DNA of 64,000 nt from Zygnema circumcarinatum (lineage: Eukaryota > Streptophyta > Zygnematophyceae > Zygnematales > Zygnemataceae). Both the position numbers and the translations under genes were made by a program. Below the pieces are notes generated by a model. That model searched no databases, was not told the DNA's origin, and saw only the letters and a program-made list of their open reading frames with translations. Positions 1 to 11,338 of this stretch are shown piece by piece; the first letter of the stretch is position 1, and each line of letters opens with the position of its first letter. Location: NCBI GenBank assembly GCA_037447605.1, contig CM074819.1, positions 248,269-312,268 on the forward strand, written 5' to 3'.

Positions 1-3000
1 TTTTTTTTAGAGCTTCAAGCATAGAGAAGTTTCAGGTTTGTGTACACAACCCTAAAGAATCGCAAAAATGACGTGATCATTAATAGCAAAAAAAAATAAT
101 AGATATTACCTTTCCAAACGCAACATCGCCGCATGTAGGGCCACAAAAGCACACACACTGCCCTTTATAGCCTGCTTCCAGCCAAGTTGCTTCCTAAGAA
201 TGAGAATGTGATCTCTTGAAAAAGGAAAAATCCACCCAAAGAATGGAGCAATCTTCAAAAGGAATCTAATGAAAGTATGGTATAATCTTCAAAAGGAAAA
301 GAATCTAGTGAAAGTATGGAGTAATCTTCATAAGGAACGTCTCTGATGAAAGTATCGAGTAATCTCATGATTAGAAGGACTCACATTTTCGTCGGGATAC
401 AGAAATGTTGGTGGGCTTAGGTTGTAATAGTCTCTCAAGCATGAAATTGGTTTGAATCCGAGCAATTGGAGGCCTGGATAGTTGGCCACTTTTTTCACCT
501 CCTTCAGTTCCTCCGCTTTGAAGATCACTCGAGCACTATAGCAACACGCAGACAAAAGAAACTCAACACAAAGAATTATTTTGGGAATTTAGAGGAAAAA
601 AAAGCATAGTGAAATGGAGCCAGTTCGGCATTGCAGGGAGAACAACCAATAAAAAACAATTGGCCAATATTGCCAGTTTCAAAGTAATTGGTCGAAGGAA
701 AGTATTTGGATGGCCTATTCTGCGAGGTTCAAGTCAACTTAACTGAATTGAACACTTCACAACTCCAAAAATAAGAAAACATCCAGTAATTGTATAGCAA
801 CAAGGACAATGAAGTGGGTATGAATGAGCTTAAGATCAAGCTTGAGGTTCATATTCAAGCATGAAAGACTTCCTAGAAATTCAAAATGCGCATTTTCAGA
901 TGTTGTAGATCACGAACAGATTGCCAGATATTCTCCACAATGCAAATCTATGAGTTGGTAGTTGCCATTCGATTACTACCTGCCGTAGAACTGAACCCGT
1001 TTAACGGGCTCAGATAGAACGGCCCCTGTGTCCTGGCAGATGAAGGTAGTTTCTACCTGCGGAAAAGGAACAAGTTATAGCTTAAGAAGAGGAAGGGAAG
1101 GAGATAAAACGATAAGGAATAGTGAAAGAGATAAGAAAAGAGGGAGTAGGGGGAGGGCGAGAGCGGAGAGGGGAGAGGGGAAGGGGGAGGAAGGGGGGAG
1201 AGGGGGGAAGAGATAGAGGGAGAGAGGGAGAGAGAAAGGGAGAGGATGTGGGAGCAGTCTCGCTGAGGATGGACAAGTTTCGACTCACCTTCACACGAGC
1301 ATTATCGCTGGACCGGACATAGGTATCCTTTGCTGCCAAAAATGACCACAAGACATATTTTGTCATATAAAAATCCCTCCCTTTCCTTCATTCCACCCTC
1401 TCTCCCTCCTCTGTCCTTCAATCTGACCATCCCCCACACCACCCCCTCTCTGCAACCGATCAGAATGCAGAAGCCAGGTACAGGTGCCAAAAATGATAGG
1501 TTATTATGCTGACTTAAGCAAACATGCAGCGGAGTTTTTGTATCACCACGCTAAGGCCTCTCACTCAACTCTCCTCTCCATACCTTGTTCATTTTTGCAC
1601 CTCACTTCCACCTCCCTCCCAACTCCTCTAGCCCGTCCCTCTGTCCCTACCCCTGTCTGAGAAACTATCTGTAAACTGAGAAGTCTGTACATGTGACTGC
1701 TAGAATAAACCACATAGTATGAGCTTTAGAAGCATTAAGGGTCTTAAGCCTCACCAAGAGTAGCATGTCGAATCAGAGCATAAGTTCGCATCGCAATTTC
1801 GATCTTATCGTTTAATCGCAAAGGAACTCGAGCAACCATTCTTTTCTTATAGATTTTTTTCCGTATTCGAGAATGTAGGTCTTCAGTCCTGCCAGAGACC
1901 CCCCCCAAAAACAAAAAAAATCAGCTTTCAGTAAAAAACTGTAACTATAACTGTTCTGTAAGTGAATTTTCCATACCCCATAAGATTGAATCAATGAAGA
2001 ATGCAGATAAGGCTTAATTGAGTTTTTCACCCACTTTCGAATAGAGGAGCTCATAAAGCTGGAAGTCTCATCCTCGTCTACTTGAACCATATCCTACACA
2101 ACCCCCCCAAAATATTATTACCATTTAAATAGCGAAAAAAACATTTTCTCTATTGAGCTTGAACGGTTGGGAAAAACAGTGCTTGATAAAAAAAATTAAC
2201 CTTTTTAAGGCAGTCTTCTTTAGCTCAATTAATAAACAAAATTGTAGAACAGTTTACATATATTTTCTATCTCCTCCTCCTCCTCCTCCTCCTCCTCCTC
2301 CTCCTACTCCTACTCCTCCTCTCCTCTCTCCCCCTCCCCTCCTCTCCTCCAGCTACGGGAATACGCAGAACCAACAGACTTACTGCATAAAGAATCATTA
2401 TGTTGAACTCCTCTCCCGGCCGATCCATCGGAAACAACTCCATTGCAATTCCAAGATCTTGGGCATCCTGAGAAAAAATTATCTTCTCAACACAATATCC
2501 AACAGCTCGTTCTACATAGCAGAAAAAAGCTCTAAGCTCCTGAGAAGGTGAGGGAACGAAAAAAGGGAGGAGAATTTCAAAATCCGAAGAGAAAAAAAAT
2601 CCAAAGATATTAAGAAATTCAACACCTACCTTGGCCTTTTGAATTGTTGTTCTTCGCATATCTGATTTTACGAGTGGTTCCGCATCGCCAAAAGGATCGT
2701 CATTATTTGTAAACAACAATAGCCGCTTGTTTACATTCTTTGCAGGGCTGGTAAAAGGAGAAAAAAATAGCCTCTAGGATTTAATTGTTTTTCTCGAAGG
2801 AAGAACAAGGCTTTGGCATTTCTATGGGTTTCGAACGGTTCAGGGACTCGTGAGACAATTTGGCTTTTATATTTTGAGCTAAGAAGTACAGAGAGAGACA
2901 AAGATAGGGAGACAGTGAGGGGGAGAGCGAGAGAGAGAGGGGGGGGGGGGAGAAAATGGCCGGGTCATACGTTCAGATAAAACTACAAAGATTTAGACTT

Positions 3001-5596
3001 AATGGTAAGCCGACTTTAGGGTGTAACAATCCGTACCCAGCTGTGAACATTGCTTGTGTCACCCATCTGCATTGAACAAAAGAGTGTTTAATTCAATGGC
3101 AAAGAAATATCATTCCTATAGATCGACAATATTTGAAAGTCAGGAAATCGAACATCACAGTTCACTCATATCGCATTTTTGACACATCGAAACCTCTATT
3201 GAGCAATAACATACTCTTCAGAATGTAACTGTAACTGTTTTGGTTGGAACATGGAGCACCGTTCTACCTACAGTGCATTGTACCTGCAGACGGCAGACCC
3301 AAAGACCCCATAAAATAGCAATAAGTGTCTATATTATGGTTAAAACTAAAACCTATCGAACAAACAAAACGAGACCTGGTACTCAATTCTCCTCCAAGCC
3401 TGATATGTCGACATCAAACAATATCGAAAATATCAAATTTGTTTCTGAAATCACGAGAACATCCTTTGAGAAAGAAAGCAAGGGAGAAAGAGAGAGCGAG
3501 AGAGAAGGAAGATGGACGAAGGAAAGTTTGACTACTCAGCCCCCTCTAAAACCACGTTAAAGACGGTAAAATCGTCCGCAGAAGTTTTTCGAATGCTTGA
3601 TCGTTAGAGCTGAATTCTGAATGCAATGTTTCTCAACATCTCAGCCATAAATTACCATCGTAAGTTAAAAGGTGCTCAGGCCTTACAATGGGTTTTCTAT
3701 CGACCCCGATACAACGCCATATCTGCTTCCGATATCCCGCTCAAATCTACCTGCAAGATATTGCAAAAAGGAAAGGTAAAAAAAAAAAACCCCACGAAAA
3801 AGTGGCCAAAAAGTAGTCCCTCCTTTCCCACCTACCCCTCCTCATCTCCCTACCCCCCCCTACCCTCTCCCTCCTACTCCCGCTCTTTGTACGATGTCCG
3901 CTGTTCTCCACCTGTTGTCTCCCCCCCACACCCCCTGGCTTACCCATTTCATCTCCCTACTCTCTCCCCTTCCCTCCCCTTCCTTCCCCTCACATCTCCA
4001 GCCTTCCGCCTCTTCCATCCCCCCGGCCCGCCTCCCGCCTCTCCCCTTCCTCTCCCACGCTTCTCCTCCCCCACCCTTCTCCTCTCTCATCCCCCCTCCC
4101 GCCTCTCCCCTCTCACATTCCCTACTAGCTCACGCCTCCTTTCTTCCCCATCCTCCCACCCCTCTCCCGAATCAGGACCCAAGCAGTCACAGTAAGCAAG
4201 ACTTGAGCTCACCTGCTACTGTGCTCAAATCCTTGATTAAGTGAATGGAGGGAGCAGCAAGCTCGCTCAGTACAAATACTCCTTCACTTTGTTGAATGCT
4301 CTTCTTCTCCCTCTGAATAAAGTCATCATCACCAAATTCCGAAACTTCAGATATTTCTCTTTGGCAGGACGTTTTGAGGCTGAAAGAAATCCAGAGGCAT
4401 AAGGCATAGAATTTTTGATGTGGGTAATCTGGTGCAGGTTGAATTTGTAGGATTTTATGGTTCGTGCCTCGACGGAGCAACGAATAGCAGAGCTCACCGT
4501 GTTGTAAAATGCAACACCGACTTGGTCGGCATCGCGAGAAATAATGCGAGACTTCAAATCTTCGACCAAACAGTTCAAGATCGCCTCGAAATATGTCTTG
4601 GGCCTCGACTCCACATACTTCTGAAAGACACAGCACATTTTATCTAGCTTTTATGATTCCTAAAAAGTATGATAATGACTTTACCTCAATTGCAACAATG
4701 TGCTGAAAAAAAAAAGGTGGCATGAGGACCTTGACATTTTTCCTGCTCTCTCTTCCAACTCTCACATTCCCGTTCTTTCTACTTTCTTTATAAACCATTC
4801 AATCTCGTCCTTTAGTCTCTTTCCCAGTTTCACTTTCTTCACAACCCATTTCCCCGCTTCGCTCACCACTCTCCCTCCACCTCCCACTCTCCAACTTCCT
4901 CTGCCCTTCTCAAAGACAAGCTCAGAATTGTAGAAACATACCTTCTGAGGCATTTGCAGAAACATGTCGGAGCTGCTGTCAATGAGGTAGACCACAAGCT
5001 CCTTCCACGTCGAATTATCCTGCCAGCAACCTCAACGTCGATAGAGAAGAAAGACGAAAATTCATGGCAGACAGAAATAAATCAGACATCCATTATCTCT
5101 TCTGAACATGCCTATACATGCCCGTCGCATGTATTTTTGCCTACATACGTGCGAATGTAAGAATGCTTACTACAGCATCTCCAATACTATCAAGGTTCAT
5201 CAATACTTCGACAAATGCATTGGACAAACGAAGGTTAAACACTGCAAGCACCAGGTATGTGTGGTTGTGCATCTGTCATGTTCATTACATGTGCTTTTAT
5301 ATCGTCATGTTTGAAATAGCTACAACTCAAAACATATGTTACATATCTCTCAAGTGTCTAGGTATCCATATATTGAACGTCTTTACACATTGACATACAA
5401 TATTGGCATTGGCATTAAAATACAGCTTTAAACAAGCATAAGTCCAATCGCGCGTTCAGTACACATGCATGCCTGAGCTTCATCATAACAAGAGTTGCAA
5501 GCTGCGCCTAATCCTCACCTCGCCTGCCTCCCTCTCCTCCTCCTCTCCCTCCTCGTCTCCAAACAGGCTGTGCGGCGCATCCGCATCGCCAGCCAT
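1..5596 (-). CDS. KU70: KU70 (XRCC6-like) DNA end-binding subunit, 3' end missing at left edge
   Basis: This gene encodes the Ku70 subunit of the Ku heterodimer, which binds double-strand DNA ends for nuclear non-homologous end joining and acts at plant telomeres. Exons on the minus strand are 5596-5519, 5019-4942, 4620-4498, 4312-4213, 3750-3687, 3283-3272 (12 nt), 3066-3037, 2747-2630, 2467-2384, 2093-2035, 1888-1755, 1332-1289, 1056-980, 535-385 and 171-110. All phases join and give about 405 residues before the edge. Residues 1-26 are an acidic leader starting MAGDADAPHSLFGDEEGEE. The vWA-like N-domain follows, with VVYLIDSSSDMF, RIISRDADQVGVAFYNT and LLLFTNNDDPFG. The core beta-barrel region carries VETTFICQDTGAV and LQLLGFKPISCLRDYYNL. 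The missing part should hold the C-terminal arm and SAP domain. The start is the only ATG in frame with the acidic exon. Motif order and spacing match plant Ku70 throughout, so the family call is firm. Confidence 0.93.
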
Positions 5597-6700
5597 AGAT
5601 GATACTGCAGAGATCAACTGCCTGGAGCTGCCTGCTTTTGACTTCAGGGCTTCCTTCAGGAAGACTTCCTACTCTCCTTTCCCTTTACTTCCTACTCTTT
5701 AGGGTCACAGAATAGAGTGAGCAGCAGCTGTGGAGCCTCCTCTAAGCCTTTTAAGCGGTCGGAAGCTGCCGATGGCGGAACCTGCAACGGTAACTTCTCA
5801 GAGGCATGGCCATGGGCATGGCCATCGAGCCATGGGCATGGGGACGGCATGCATGGCATGGGAAAATCGTACCGTACGGACGAACTTTGGCACGGCATGA
5901 TGGCATATGCAGTCACGGTATCAAATCTTGTGCAGCATGTGACATAGAAACGAATTCCTAGTTTTACTGTTTAACTGGTTACTTTACCATGTAGTGCAGT
6001 GTTGTGGGCAGGCATGGCGAGTACAGGCCACCATACCCCGCTGCCATGTCCTGCCTTGAGCCGGCCATGTATGCCATGCCGAGAGCAACATGGCATGGCC
6101 TCCAGCATCATGCAGCTCTGAATTCCAGTATGAAATGCTGCCGCGAGGTCAGGAAGCGGCGCGCAGCTTGAGGTGCGTGGGAATAGGGGAGAGTTGCATG
6201 GGCAAAGTAGTATAAGGGTGAGGGTTGATTTTAGGGTTTACGGTAGGCTTGGGATGAGTTTTTGGGCGAGGGATTATGATGGGAGTTATCGTGGGTTGAG
6301 GTCAGGATTAGAACCTGAGTGGGTCCGAGTAAGGCAGGGCTAAGGGTAGGTTCGAGTAAAAGCGTTAGGGATAGTGGTTGGGTTAGGTCAGGTCCAAGGT
6401 TAGGGTTAGGGCTATGGTTAGGGTGTGGGATAAGGGTAGGGGCTAAGAGTTCGGGTTATTGTGAGGGCCAGAAAGTGAGGAATTTTGAGCTGAAGTCTTA
6501 TGTGTGAGACAATGAGCAGTAGCTGCCTCTCCCTTTCATAGCAGCAGGGTATGGGAGAGGACTGGCCCTCAGAGCAGCTCGCTTCCTTCATAGTTCATAT
6601 GTAAGTTTGTTTTTGGGGAGTTGCGCTCAAAAAATGGCCGTACCTATGTTTTTGTATGCAGCTTCGCAAAGATTACAAAAGCTTGCATTTAATTGCAACC
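5597..6700. promoter_or_regulatory. Divergent KU70 / PDRG1-like intergenic or 5'-leader region
   Basis: This stretch lies between two divergently transcribed genes. From 5800 to 5860 and 6000 to 6110 it is rich in the word GGCATGG/CCATGCC. From about 6215 to 6470 it has a degenerate G-rich run of GGGTTAGG/TTTAGGG-like words. A possible first exon for the plus-strand gene is ATG 5772-5789 with a GT donor, in phase with an acceptor at 6661; if used, the two start codons are only about 175 bp apart. No TATA box could be assigned with confidence. Confidence 0.45.
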
Positions 6701-7778
6701 ATGGATCCGGCCATGCTTTCTCTCAAGGAGGAGCTTGCCACAGTTGAGCGAGCAGCCGAGCAGCTCCTGCTCGCCAAACGAAAGGCATGTGCGCCTTTTT
6801 CTTGCAAACTTACAATGCTAATGTTTAATCTTACGACCATTCAAGAGGGGCCCAGTGTCGCCTAGATGCATTCAACAAAACATTCAGAATTTGTCGTGTT
6901 CACCATGAGCAATTCAGCAAGTTCAGACTGGCGTAGCTTTAGGAGCCAGAACACGAATAGCCTTGGTGTCTGCCTTCACAGTAGAGAAAGGACTGATGCT
7001 GAGAAATTCAGACTGCCAACTCTAAAGTCGTAGTAACTCTTAAGCCATAGAGCCAACATAGTAAGCTAAGAAACGGCATCATTTTTCTATAGAAAAAGAG
7101 TGCCAATCGGGCGTGGTTTGGCCCACTTTCTGTCTATTGCAGCTTGTGGAATACGATCGACATCGGAACGGCAACAGGGAAGCGCTAACTGCTCTGCGGA
7201 AGCTGGCCCGAAAGCCATCTTCTGAAGGGCAGCGGTTGGTGACGGAGGTCCCTCCCGCCTCAGAGGTGACGCGACAGCCGTGCCGCGTCTGCGGCGTTAT
7301 TCCCCTGACCACACCCGCATGGATCGCATTTCCTGGAGGGGATTCCTTTGTGAGATCTCCATTTCATACTGTTCATTCAGTGATTGAGCGAGGTATTTCC
7401 TACCACCCTTAACCTCAGCGAGGACCTTCTGACTATGTTAATGTTCTTTTGTGGTCTTTCGGGGACCTTGGAGACTCCTGAGCTTTTTAGGTTTTTTACT
7501 ATGGGCTGCATGCGTGAAGAAAGTCATGTGGAGTACAGGGCAGAAGGTCTCCACTCATGCTTGAAACCCTAAATTTTTCAAAGCCTGAAAGCATGCATGG
7601 GCATGCAGAGCAAGAGCAGACAGAGATGGCCATCAATGGCGCTCGAAGTGAAATGAAAGATAAGACCCTTTTGCTGTCTGAGAGCGGAGCCCTCGCCGAC
7701 AAGGTCGGCCCAAGTCTGGTGAAGGCGTTTGTCACACTCAAGGACAGTTCGGGAGCAGCTGCAAGACGTGACTTGTAA
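6701..7778 (+). CDS. PDRG1-like protein (prefoldin-type, R2TP-associated)
   Basis: The predicted 167-residue protein resembles PDRG1 (p53 and DNA-damage-regulated 1), a small coiled-coil prefoldin-like subunit of the PAQosome/R2TP co-chaperone. Exons are 6701-6784, 7143-7392 and 7609-7778, all in phase. Recognition rests on LKEELATVERAAEQLLLAKRK running into LVEYDRHRNGNREALTALRK, which matches the family block with a conserved RNxNREAL core. After this come a WIAFPGGDSFVRSP segment, corresponding to the family's FGNMFIKMP strand, and a C-terminal helix with KDKTLLLSESGALADK. The middle exon has an extra CRVC pair of unknown role. Intron 1 starts with GC (AAAG/GCATGT), and no GT alternative keeps phase. 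ATG 6701 fits the family's usual short N-terminus; an upstream exon at 5772-5789 would add about 19 residues. The gene sits head-to-head with KU70. Confidence 0.7.
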
Positions 7779-8962
7779 AAATGCATCCCTTAAAATTCTT
7801 AGGCTTTCTTTCTTACGTCTTTTTCCCCATTTCCCTGATCAACTGATCAATTATGGCTACTCGCTATGGGACCCACTGGCGACGATTATACGTAGACATT
7901 CTCTAGTATGGCAACATGGCTGGAAGGAATCTTGTGACAAGAATGCCTAACCTTCCTATGTAACTACTTGGAACCGCCTTTCCCAGTGGTTTCTCGTTCC
8001 AACAAGTTTGGACGTTAGACTTTTTGTTGAACAAAGGCATCCGCCGTTCACCTCCCCGCGTGACGCGTGTGACGTCTGGCTTCCAACCGTAGACTATCGC
8101 AAGATCCAACGGCTCTGCATACGACTCAGGAAAGGAATTGCCACTGTGCCCACGGTGGCGATGCCATGAAAGGCACATGCACAACAACAAAGTAAAAACA
8201 TGAAGCTAAAGGCAACAATTCCGCTATGATATCTTTTTTCTTTCGTCCTCACATCCCTTTGTGACCATATGATTCCATGTAGTTCCCCATGTTGTTGTTG
8301 AACATGTATATTTCATGGCATGGCCATGCGTGAGATCAATGCCATATCCAAATATCCTTTTTTCAAACTCTCTCCATTCGTGCCCCTTGCGTCAGAAAGT
8401 TCTAAATCGAAGCTCGGATCCAATGAGAGGTCGATATGAACGCTGCTTTTGTTTCGGTTTCCCCTCGGCCTCCCCCCCCCCCCCCCTATCGCCACGTGCC
8501 AACCTCTCATTGGTTGATATCCGTTGAGGTACACGCTTACCTGAGAAGTGGGTTGAACTCGACTCACTTGACACACTGCCATGTAGGCTCCACGTATGCA
8601 CCACGTAGATGCCACGTAGAAGCCACGTAGGCGCCACTTACCTCGAAAATGGCGACTCGATTGGCGTTTGGCCCGGCGATACCAATCGGAATCGATACTA
8701 GATTCGTAGGACAACCATACAATGTTTGCCACGTAGGCAGTTATGAACACGTAGCGTGACGCCATTGGCGAAGAAACGGATAAAAGGGCCACAGCGGAAC
8801 TGCAGGGAATATCTTCTTCTCGGTTCGCGCACACACCTGCAGCCTGTGACTACGAAAGTGAGTAAAGTGACTAACCAGTCAAGCAGGACGACTGTAGTGG
8901 TTTGGAGAGGAAGAGGGAGAGAGGGAGAGAGGGAGGGAGAGCCACGAGTTCTGAGAGGCAGA
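7779..8962. promoter_or_regulatory. Intergenic region and presumed promoter of the SPX-MFS gene
   Basis: No gene is supported here. The stretch holds a run of C residues near 8469-8485, an 11-bp-spaced CCACGTAGGCG-type array at about 8580-8642, and a purine-rich tract at 8905-8942 just before the start codon. A textbook PHR1-binding (P1BS, GNATATNC) site was looked for between 8300 and 8960 and not found by eye. Confidence 0.4.
8580..8642. repeat. Tandem CCACGTAG-type ~11-bp repeats
   Basis: Six imperfect copies of a 10-12 bp word with the core CCACGTAGRYGC lie end to end about 330 bp upstream of the SPX-MFS start codon. Each carries an ACGT core, the sort of element bound by bZIP factors. 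A similar array occurs at 48418-48462. Confidence 0.6.
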
Positions 8963-11276
8963 ATGGTGCAGTTTGGGCACTACCTTTTGGCAAATCAAGT
9001 TCCAGGATGGGAAGAGTAAGTGTTTCTGCTATATTAAACTTTCCGAAATCTTTTTTTTAATTGAACCATCAAATCTATTTACTATTATCGTTATCTTTAT
9101 TTTCTGAAGGAATTTTCTTTACCATTTGTTCTTCCACAACCGTATCGGACCCTATGAGCTCTATCTCTAACCCTAGCCGTAATCCTAACTCTATCCCTAA
9201 CTTCAACTGTACCTCTGAATCTACCCCTAAACCTAAACCTAGCCCTGAGCCTACTCCAATCCAAACCTGTCTTTGATTTTGAACCCTGGCCCTAACCTCA
9301 ACCTCGTAATTTCAACTCTTATCTTAAGCTGATCGTCACTCGTAACCCCATGGGCTGGCGGTGCACAGCTACTACATGGATTACAAGGAGCTCAAGAACA
9401 CCATCAAAGTGTATGAAGGGCAGGCCAACGCTGCCACGGAGGACGAGCGCGACCGCATCATAAAAATCTTTTCGGAGCTCCTCGACTCGCAGGTGCTGGA
9501 ACCAACCGTCATATGTTTCATCAATTCTGTATGCCATGTCATATCCCTATGGAACTCCAGATACAAGCAACTGAAATGTGTGGTTAGTTTACTTGACACG
9601 CACAGTCAACAAGCATAGTGAAGTCTGGTCAAGCTTGATCAGACTAAGACGAGCGTGATGAGCTCCATATTCGACTCTCACACGTTTGGGGGCACTTCGC
9701 AGATAGAGAAGATGGTCCTCTTTTTTTTGGAGCGTCAAGGGCTGCTGGCAGCGCAGCTGCAGAGAATGAGAGAGAGCCGGTCAAGAATACAAAGTGGACG
9801 AGAGATTGTCTCGATATCGCAACTCATTAGTGAATACAGGTTTCAAAATTTTAAACTTATCAACATCAAGCCAATTTGCGATGCGTTGTGCCGTTGAATC
9901 ACCTCGGGGAGTGGGGACTTATTCCGTTCAAGGAATAGGCACTGAGTCAAAGGACCTTCTCCTGACAAATCTTCCTTCACTCCTAACTAATTAACTGATT
10001 GCATGTGCAGAAGTGTAGCAGGGGAACTGCTGCAGCTCCTTCAGTTCATGGAGATAAATGCAACGGGTATCCGCAAGATATTGAAGAAATTCGATCGACG
10101 AGTGGGTCTGCGTCTTGGGGAGAAGTACATCGAGACTCGAACTACGCACCCTTACTCTCAACTGCAGCAAGTTTTCCGTCAAGTGGTAAGCAAAGCTCCA
10201 TCTTTTCTCTTCTCTGATGGTTCATGCGCAGTCTCATATCTATTGTTTGTGTTAGTTGCTTCACCTCTCATGTACAATGCTGCTTGTTGTTGTTTCATTT
10301 GCAGGGTTTGGGTGCAATTTTGGGGACAATAATGAGGAATTTAGCGGAGCTCCATGAAGAACAACAGATAAAGGAGCCTAGCATGAGGAGATTTTCGTCA
10401 TTCAATTTGTTTACAAGGGGGCAAGTTCCGGCCTACCTTGTGGCGGAGGAGCCTCTCATTCAGGTATGCTCAGTACCTGTAAATACCTCCCTCTCCCTCT
10501 CCGTCTCCCACTCTCTCCCACACTCTCTCTATTCACGTATCGTAATGTGGTTGATGTTATTTCGGGCGGTTCATTGTTCATTTTGTTGTTCATTATATTG
10601 CAGGAAATTCAAGCGGCTCAGCAGAAATTAACTCAAGCCGTTAGCTTCAGCTCTTTTGTTGCAAATGGACTTTTGCTTCCCAAGCCACTTGAGACTCTTC
10701 CAGGGGTTCCCATTGAAGAAGAGGTGGAATACGACTTCTGGTCCGTACAGATCAACCAGATCAACACTTTCCTGTACATGGTAAGCTCTACGTTCCAAAA
10801 TTTTTCCAAAATTCAACTTACTTCCTAAATCACAGATTCTTATCTTGTCAAACGACTGTCCTTCAGAAGATTTTCCAATGACAGGTTTCAATATTTTTTC
10901 TTTCGAAATTGAATGTTCTTGCAGGTGAACTACTATATCATTGTTCCGACCTCTGATGAGTATGCTGAAATTCTGAAAGCGCCTGGATCCCTCTGCGGGA
11001 TTATCATTGGTTCAATGCCATTCTGCGCCTTAATATCAGCTCTTGTATACAGTAAATGGTCAAACAGATCATACAGGGAACCGTTATACATCAGTACAAT
11101 TGTACTTATTGTTGGAAATTTGATGTATGCAACAGCCTACGATTTTAATGCAGTGTGGTTACTTATGGCTGGACGAGCTCTAGCCGGGTAAGTTGTGATG
11201 GTGTTTTGACAGTTGTAATTCCGAGCGTTTAGTGTACGTTGGGATGCATGTTCACCTGGAAAATCTTCCTCTCCTA

Positions 11277-11338
<62 letters not shown>

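Noticed and set aside
3626-4244. Plus-strand Pro/Ser-rich ORF of 189 codons
   Set aside because: It lies antisense to KU70 introns and exons, is built from a pyrimidine tract and has no domain.
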